Shown here one piece after another: positions 59,489 through 64,000 of a stretch of DNA of 64,000 bases. The stretch covers positions 24,042-88,041 of the forward strand of contig JBGAMU010000033.1 of NCBI GenBank assembly GCA_044222685.1, in the 5' to 3' direction. Each line of letters opens with the position of its first letter. Position 1 is the stretch's first letter. Below the pieces are notes generated by a model. It did no database searches. It saw only the letters and a list, made by a program, of their open reading frames with translations, and was not told where the DNA came from. Position numbers and translations under genes: made by a program. This stretch comes from JAEUPI01 sp044222685 (GTDB lineage Bacteria > Pseudomonadota > Gammaproteobacteria > Burkholderiales > Burkholderiaceae_C).

Positions 59489-60997
59489 TCAATGCGCCTC
59501 CGCCGCCTTGGCGGCCTGCACCGCCGCAGCCGTGTCGCCCTTGGCGCCGTTGAAGAACAGGTTCAGCACCACCGCGGCCACCGACGTCAGCAGGATGCCC
59601 GACTCGAGCAGCGGGTGCAGCTGGTGCGACATCTGCTGCGTCCAGCGCGGCGCCACCAGCGGGATCAGGCCGAAGCCGATGGCCAGCGCCACGATGTAGA
59701 GGTTGTTGCGGTTGTTCTTGTAGTCCACGCCGGCGAGGATGCGGATGCCGGTGGCCGCCACCATGCCGAACATCACCAGCCCCGCGCCGCCGAGCACGAA
59801 CTGCGGGATCGCCTCGACGAAGGCAGCCATCTTGGGCAGCAGCCCGAGCACGATCATGATGATGCCGCCGGCCACGCAGACATAGCGGCTGCGCACGCCG
59901 GTGACGCCGACCAGGCCCACGTTCTGCGAGAAGCTGGTGTACGGAAAGGTGTTGAAGATGCCGCCGATCAGCGTGCCCAGGCCGTCGGTGCGCAGGCCGG
60001 CCGCCAGATCGGGCTGGGCGATCGGCTTGCCGGTGATGTCGGACAGCGCAAGGAACATGCCGGTCGACTCGATCATCACGACGATCATCACCAGCGTCAT
60101 CGTCAGGATCATCACCGGGTCGAAGGTCGGCATGCCGAAGGCGAACGGCGTGACGACGTCGAACCAGTGCGCCTTGGCGACCTTGTCGAAGCTCATCTTG
60201 CCGAGCGCCGCGGCGACCGCGCAGCCAGCCACGATGCCCAGCAGCACCGAGATGTTGGCGACGAACCCCCTCGCGTACTTCACCAGCAGCAGGATGAACA
60301 CCAGCACGGCGCCGGCCACCGCCATGTTGTCGAGTGCGCCGTAGTTGGGGTTGTTGACCATCGGGATCGGCCCCGACAGGCGCAACGGCGGTGCGACCGC
60401 GCCCGGCGCCGACGCCGCGGCGGCCGCCGCCGAGGACGCCACGGCCTTGGCGTTGTCGACCATCGCCACCAGCTTGGGCACGTCGACGCTCTGCGCCAGC
60501 GGCGCCGGCGCACCCATCGCCCAGCCCACGCCCACACGCATCAGGCTGATGCCGATGATCGCGATGATGGTGCCGGTGACCACCGGCGGAAAGAAGCGCA
60601 GCAGCTTGCTGACGATCGGCGCGATCACCATCGAGATGATGCCGGCGCCGATGATGGCGCCGAAGATCGCGCGCGCGCCGTCGACGCCGGGCATCGCGTT
60701 CGCAAACGCCACCATCGGCCCGACCGCGGCGAAGGTCACGCCCATCATCACCGGCAGCTTGATGCCGAACCAGCGCGTCACGCCCAGGCTCTGGATCAGC
60801 GTCACCAGGCCGCAGCAGAACAGGTCGGCGCTGATCAGCATCGCCACCTGCTCGGGCGAGAGCTTCAGCGCGCGGCCGACGATCAGCGGCACCGCCACGG
60901 CGCCGGCGTACATCACCAGCACATGCTGGATGCCCAGCGCGGCCAGCCGGCCGGTGGGCAGCTTCTCGTCCACCGGATGGACAGCGGTCGTGTTCAT
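59489..60997 (-). CDS. Xanthine/uric acid permease (nucleobase:cation symporter-2)
   Basis: 502 residues, about 14 membrane helices. NCS2 features: GIQHVLVMYAGAVAVPLIVG at the start, PVMMGVTFAAVGP, SDITGKPI and the NTFPYTSFSQNVGLVGVTGVRSR motif. An unusual Ala-rich insert lies around residues 185-215. Its place before puuD and uraH points to uric acid or xanthine as the substrate. Confidence 0.93.
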   Translation of the reverse strand: MNTTAVHPVDEKLPTGRLAALGIQHVLVMYAGAVAVPLIVGRALKLSPEQVAMLISADLFCCGLVTLIQSLGVTRWFGIKLPVMMGVTFAAVGPMVAFANAMPGVDGARAIFGAIIGAGIISMVIAPIVSKLLRFFPPVVTGTIIAIIGISLMRVGVGWAMGAPAPLAQSVDVPKLVAMVDNAKAVASSAAAAAASAPGAVAPPLRLSGPIPMVNNPNYGALDNMAVAGAVLVFILLLVKYARGFVANISVLLGIVAGCAVAAALGKMSFDKVAKAHWFDVVTPFAFGMPTFDPVMILTMTLVMIVVMIESTGMFLALSDITGKPIAQPDLAAGLRTDGLGTLIGGIFNTFPYTSFSQNVGLVGVTGVRSRYVCVAGGIIMIVLGLLPKMAAFVEAIPQFVLGGAGLVMFGMVAATGIRILAGVDYKNNRNNLYIVALAIGFGLIPLVAPRWTQQMSHQLHPLLESGILLTSVAAVVLNLFFNGAKGDTAAAVQAAKAAEAH

Positions 60998-61036
60998 GGC
61001 TTCGTCTCCTCGTCGTTGTGCCTTGTCGGCTCGTCG

Positions 61037-62251
61037 CTATTCGGTGTGCGCGCCGGCCTCGAACCAGCGCTTGACCAGTGCCCGCTCGTCGTCGGTCATC
61101 TGCGTGGCGTTGCCCATCGGCATCAGCTTGAGCACCACCACCTGCTGGAACATCGTCTGCGCGTGCTGCTTGATCAGCGCGGGCGTGTGCAGCGACACGT
61201 TCTTCTGCTGCACCTGCGCGTTGTGGCACAACACGCAACGCTGCTCGACCACCGCCTTCACCTCGGCAAAGTTGACCGGCCGCGCCGCCGCTGCGGCGCT
61301 CTGCGGCGCCGGCGCGAGCACGACCGCCAGCGCGACGATCAGCGCCACGCCGGCCGCCGCGTAGCCCCAGGGCCAGGGCTGGCCCTTCACGTTGGCGACG
61401 TGGCGGGCGACGAAGAAGTGGCGGATCAGCGCGCCGCCCAGCATCAGCACCACCAGCACCAGCCAGTTGTTCTTCGCCTGATAGAGCCAGCCGTAGTGGT
61501 TGGACAGCATCGCGATCAGCACCGGCAGCGTGAAGTAGGTGTTGTGCACGCTGCGCTGCTTGCCGCGCTGGCCGTGGATCGGGTCCGGCGCCCTGCCGGC
61601 GGCGAGGTCCGCCACCACCTTGCGCTGCCCCGGGATGATCCAGAAGAACACGTTGGCGCTCATCGTCGTGGCCAGCATCGCGCCGACGATCAGGAACGCG
61701 GCGCGCCCGGCGAAGAGCTGGCAGGCCAGCCAGCTGGCCGCCACCACGTAGACGAACAGCAGCACGCCCACGCGCAGGTCGCCGCCGATCGAACCGTCGG
61801 GCTTGCGGCCGAAGACGCGGCAGATCGTGTCGTAGACCAGCCAGCCCGCCACCAGGAAGCCGAGCGCCGCGGCGCCCGCCGCCGCCGGCGAGCCCCAGGC
61901 GAACACGTTCTTGTCGACCAGGAAGCTGCTCGCGTTCCACAGGTACAGCACCGCAAACAGCGCGAAGCCCGACATGAACGACCAGTAGCTCTCCCAGTAG
62001 AACCAGTGCAGGTGGCCCTTGGGCATGGTCTTCGGACCGACGAAGTACTTCTGCGGGTTGTAGAAGCCGCCGCCGTGCACGGCCCACAGCTCGCCGTTGA
62101 CGCCCTTGGCCTTCAGCGCCTCGTCCTCGGGCGGCACCAGGCTCATGTCGAGCATCACGAAGTAGAACGACGAGCCGATCCAGGCGATGGCCACGATCAC
62201 GTGCAGCCAGCGCAGCAGCAGATTGGCCCAGTCGAGAAGGTACGCATCCAT
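61037..62251 (-). CDS. puuD: PuuD-type urate hydroxylase, membrane protein with cytochrome c domain
   Basis: 404 residues. The N-terminal part has multiple membrane helices with conserved histidines (RWLHVIVAIAWIGSSFYF, HGGGFYNPQKY, HWFYWESYWSFMSGF); the C-terminal 80 residues are a cytochrome c-like domain with CVLCH. PuuD oxidises urate to 5-hydroxyisourate and passes electrons to the respiratory chain. Between the permease (39-base gap) and a Bug receptor gene. Confidence 0.92.
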   Translation of the reverse strand: MDAYLLDWANLLLRWLHVIVAIAWIGSSFYFVMLDMSLVPPEDEALKAKGVNGELWAVHGGGFYNPQKYFVGPKTMPKGHLHWFYWESYWSFMSGFALFAVLYLWNASSFLVDKNVFAWGSPAAAGAAALGFLVAGWLVYDTICRVFGRKPDGSIGGDLRVGVLLFVYVVAASWLACQLFAGRAAFLIVGAMLATTMSANVFFWIIPGQRKVVADLAAGRAPDPIHGQRGKQRSVHNTYFTLPVLIAMLSNHYGWLYQAKNNWLVLVVLMLGGALIRHFFVARHVANVKGQPWPWGYAAAGVALIVALAVVLAPAPQSAAAAARPVNFAEVKAVVEQRCVLCHNAQVQQKNVSLHTPALIKQHAQTMFQQVVVLKLMPMGNATQMTDDERALVKRWFEAGAHTE

Positions 62252-62371
62252 GTCGAGGCTCTTTTCAGTCCTGTCGACTCACCACGGCGGGCGCTGTGAG
62301 AGGGATGGCTGTCGCGCCTGCTGGGGTCGTGCGTTCGCCGACCCCTTGCCCACGGCGACTTGAGAAGGAAC

Positions 62372-63325
62372 TCAGGGCTTGAAGTCGGCCGCCTTGATGG
62401 CCGGTGCCCAGTCGTTGATCTGCTTGGTGACGAACTCGCCGAACTGCGCCGAGTTCATCTTGACGGTGGTGATGCCGAGTTCCTCGAAGCGCTTGACGAT
62501 GGCCGGATCGGCCACGATGTCGGCCAGCGCCTTGGCCAGCTTGTCGGTCACTTCCTTCGGCAGGCCGGCCGGACCGGAGACGCCGAAGTAGTTCTCGGCC
62601 ACCAGTTGCGGCAGGCCGAGCTCGACCACCGTCGGCACGTCGGGCAGCAGCGGCGAGCGCGTCTGCGTGGTCACCGCCAGCGCCTTGATCTGGCCGGCCT
62701 TGACCATCGGCACGAAGGCCGTGATGACGTCGATGCCGACCGGGATCTGCCCGGCGATGAGGTCGGTCGTCATCGGCGCACCGCCCTTGTACGGAATGTG
62801 CGTCATGCTGATCTTCATCGCGGCCTTGGTCATCTCGCCGACGATCTGGCCGATCGAGCCCGGGCCGCCCGAGCCGAAGTTGTAGCCGGGCGCCGCCGCG
62901 GCCTTGGGCAAGTCCTTCAGCGAGGCGGGGCCGGTCTTCGGGTTGGCCATGATCAGCACCGGTGCAACGCCGAGCATGCCGACATGGGTGAACTGCTTGA
63001 TCGAGTCGTACGGCAGCTTGGGCACCGTCCACGGGCCGATCGACAGCGGCGTGCTGTTGCTCAGCATCAGCGTGTAGCCGTCGGGTGCCGAGCGCACCAC
63101 CTCGGTGCCGCCGATCGTGCCGCCGGCGCCCGGCTTGTTGTCGACGATCACCGGCTGGCCGAGCGCCTTGGCCAGCGGCTCGGAGATGGCGCGCGCCACG
63201 ATGTCGCTGGCGCCGCCGGCGGCGAAGGTGACGACGATGCGCACCGGCTTCTCGGGCCAGGCGGCCTGGGCTGCAAACGTGGCACCGGCCAGCGTGACGA
63301 CGAGCAGGGGACGGATAAGGGACAT
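62372..63325 (-). CDS. Bug/TctC-family periplasmic solute receptor in urate cluster
   Basis: 317 residues with a signal peptide (LLVVTLAGATFAAQAAWPE). Family blocks: VRIVVTFAAGGASDIVAR, DNKPGAGGTIGGTEVV, HIPYKGGAPMTTDLIAGQIP. GAGGAG upstream fixes the ATG at 63325. An orphan receptor placed between puuD and uraH. Binding of urate or a breakdown product is a guess from position. Confidence 0.92.
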   Translation of the reverse strand: MSLIRPLLVVTLAGATFAAQAAWPEKPVRIVVTFAAGGASDIVARAISEPLAKALGQPVIVDNKPGAGGTIGGTEVVRSAPDGYTLMLSNSTPLSIGPWTVPKLPYDSIKQFTHVGMLGVAPVLIMANPKTGPASLKDLPKAAAAPGYNFGSGGPGSIGQIVGEMTKAAMKISMTHIPYKGGAPMTTDLIAGQIPVGIDVITAFVPMVKAGQIKALAVTTQTRSPLLPDVPTVVELGLPQLVAENYFGVSGPAGLPKEVTDKLAKALADIVADPAIVKRFEELGITTVKMNSAQFGEFVTKQINDWAPAIKAADFKP

Positions 63326-63400
63326 GCGGGACTCCTCGGGTTGGACAGGGGTTCGGATGCCCCATGCAAGATTCATGACCATGGGCGCGCCGCTCGAGAC

Positions 63401-63757
63401 TCAGCTGCCGCGGTAGGTGGAGTAGCTGTACGGACTGACCAGCAGCGGCACGTGGTAGCGCGCCCCCGCGTCGGCGATGCCGAAGTCGAGCTGCACGTCG
63501 TCGATGAACGGCGGGTCGGGCAGCGCAACACCCTTGCTCCGGAAATACGGCGCCACCGAAAACACGAGCCGGTAGCGCCCCACCGCCAGCGCTTCCGCAT
63601 CGAGCAGCGCGCCGCCGTCGTTGCGCCCGTCGGCATTGAGCACGAACGACTTCACGACCTGCTGCCCGCCGGCGGTCTGGCGTTCGAGGCGCACGCTCAT
63701 GCCCGCGGCAGGGCAGCCGTTCATCGTGTCGAGCACATGGGTGCTGAGGTGGCCCAT
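63401..63757 (-). CDS. uraH: 5-hydroxyisourate hydrolase (transthyretin-like)
   Basis: 118 residues. Transthyretin-like fold with HLSTHVLDTMNGCPA at the start, ARYHVPLLVSPYSYSTYRGS at the end; the terminal YRGS is the family hallmark. It hydrolyses the product of PuuD to OHCU. The OHCU decarboxylase gene is not in the window. Confidence 0.95.
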   Translation of the reverse strand: MGHLSTHVLDTMNGCPAAGMSVRLERQTAGGQQVVKSFVLNADGRNDGGALLDAEALAVGRYRLVFSVAPYFRSKGVALPDPPFIDDVQLDFGIADAGARYHVPLLVSPYSYSTYRGS

Positions 63758-63860
63758 CGGCAAGGTCTCCGCAGAAGTGAATCGGCGCAAGATCGGGGCG
63801 CAAGCGGGCCGGCGCATCTGACGTCCGGCTGTCTGGCTCGGTCTTGCTGGATTCGGCAAA

Positions 63861-63882
63861 GTGTATACACTATTGCGTACAC
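63861..63882. promoter_or_regulatory. Operator-like palindromes, probable GntR/FadR-type sites
   Basis: GTGTATACAC (63861-63870) is a perfect palindrome. With GCGTACAC (63875-63882) it also forms a larger inverted repeat of GTGTAYRC half sites. It lies midway between divergent uraH and the next gene. TGTATACA-like cores are typical of FadR-subfamily GntR operators. Confidence 0.55.
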
Positions 63883-63936
63883 GTCAACCGGCACTTTTCT
63901 GGACGTCCGATCGCGCCTCTGTCCGGTCCCGCCACC

Positions 63937-64000
63937 ATGCCCCGCAGTCCTGCCCAGCTGAAAGTCATCCGCCCCGTTGCCGGCGCGCCGCGGCAGGCCG
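63937..64000 (+). CDS. Start of a divergent gene, possibly a GntR-family regulator (truncated by window)
   Basis: 21 codons visible from the ATG at 63937 (MPRSPAQLKVIRPVAGAP). The basic, Pro-rich opening is compatible with the N-terminus of a GntR/FCD regulator, before its helix-turn-helix. The position opposite the urate genes and the palindrome in between support a regulator. The identity is inferred only. Confidence 0.45.
   Translation, partial: MPRSPAQLKVIRPVAGAPRQA

Noticed and set aside
59402..62299. 965-residue plus-strand reading frame
   Set aside because: Antisense shadow of the urate permease and puuD, composition His/Asp/Arg only.

Overview
The window is GC-rich, densely coded chromosomal DNA with short gaps, many 4-nt start/stop overlaps and long spurious antisense frames. 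The gene content suggests a member of the Burkholderiales (Betaproteobacteria), probably near the Rubrivivax/Leptothrix/Piscinibacter group. Pointers are a PaaR-regulated phenylacetyl-CoA cluster, three Bug/TctC-type solute receptors, fused IorA/IorB proteins and a PuuD-type urate oxidase. This placement is an inference from gene content. No tRNA, rRNA, insertion sequence, prophage or CRISPR array was seen.

Layout. (1) 1-11342, minus strand: aerobic phenylacetate (paa) cluster in the order paaH-I-K-A-B-C-D-E-R-J, a gene of unknown function, then paaZ running off the left edge. paaF and paaG are absent. A perfect 14-bp palindrome lies between paaH and the divergent DAHP synthase gene aroG. (2) 11451-19208: aroG, a glycosidase-like lipoprotein, a MarR regulator divergent from a tannase/MHETase-type esterase, a large ATP-binding LuxR regulator and a DUF4242 protein. 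(3) 19325-29642, minus strand: a nine-gene run, read from Gfo/Idh/MocA oxidoreductase through a ketopantoate-reductase-like enzyme, a complete TctCBA-type transporter, an isomerase/epimerase and an enolase-superfamily enzyme to TldD and TldE-like proteins (the last frameshifted). Its substrate is unknown. (4) 29742-37796: gamma carbonic anhydrase, hppD, a DUF1566 protein, a degenerate HD-GYP protein, a secreted hydrolase and PEP carboxylase. (5) 37887-46164: ECF sigma factor, membrane Ser/Thr kinase and TonB-dependent receptor in one direction; a vanadium-haloperoxidase-like lipoprotein and a small lipoprotein in the other. (6) 46198-52049: LysR regulator, indolepyruvate oxidoreductase iorA and iorB (iorB frameshifted) and a Bug receptor. 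(7) 52214-59344: a duplicated-domain putative metalloprotease, two small membrane proteins, an alpha/beta hydrolase, a CHASE3 histidine kinase with a stand-alone receiver, fumarase C and a trypsin-like protease. (8) 59489-64000: urate module (permease, PuuD, Bug receptor, UraH) and the first codons of a divergent gene, with a GntR-type palindrome between them.

How the genes fit together. Several blocks concern aromatic amino acids: synthesis (aroG), oxidation of aryl-pyruvates (iorAB, hppD) and ring cleavage of phenylacetyl-CoA (paa). The last block oxidises urate to allantoin precursors. The parts least explained by known pathways are the nine-gene transporter/enolase/TldD operon, the ECF-kinase-TonB receptor operon and the duplicated zincin-like protein.
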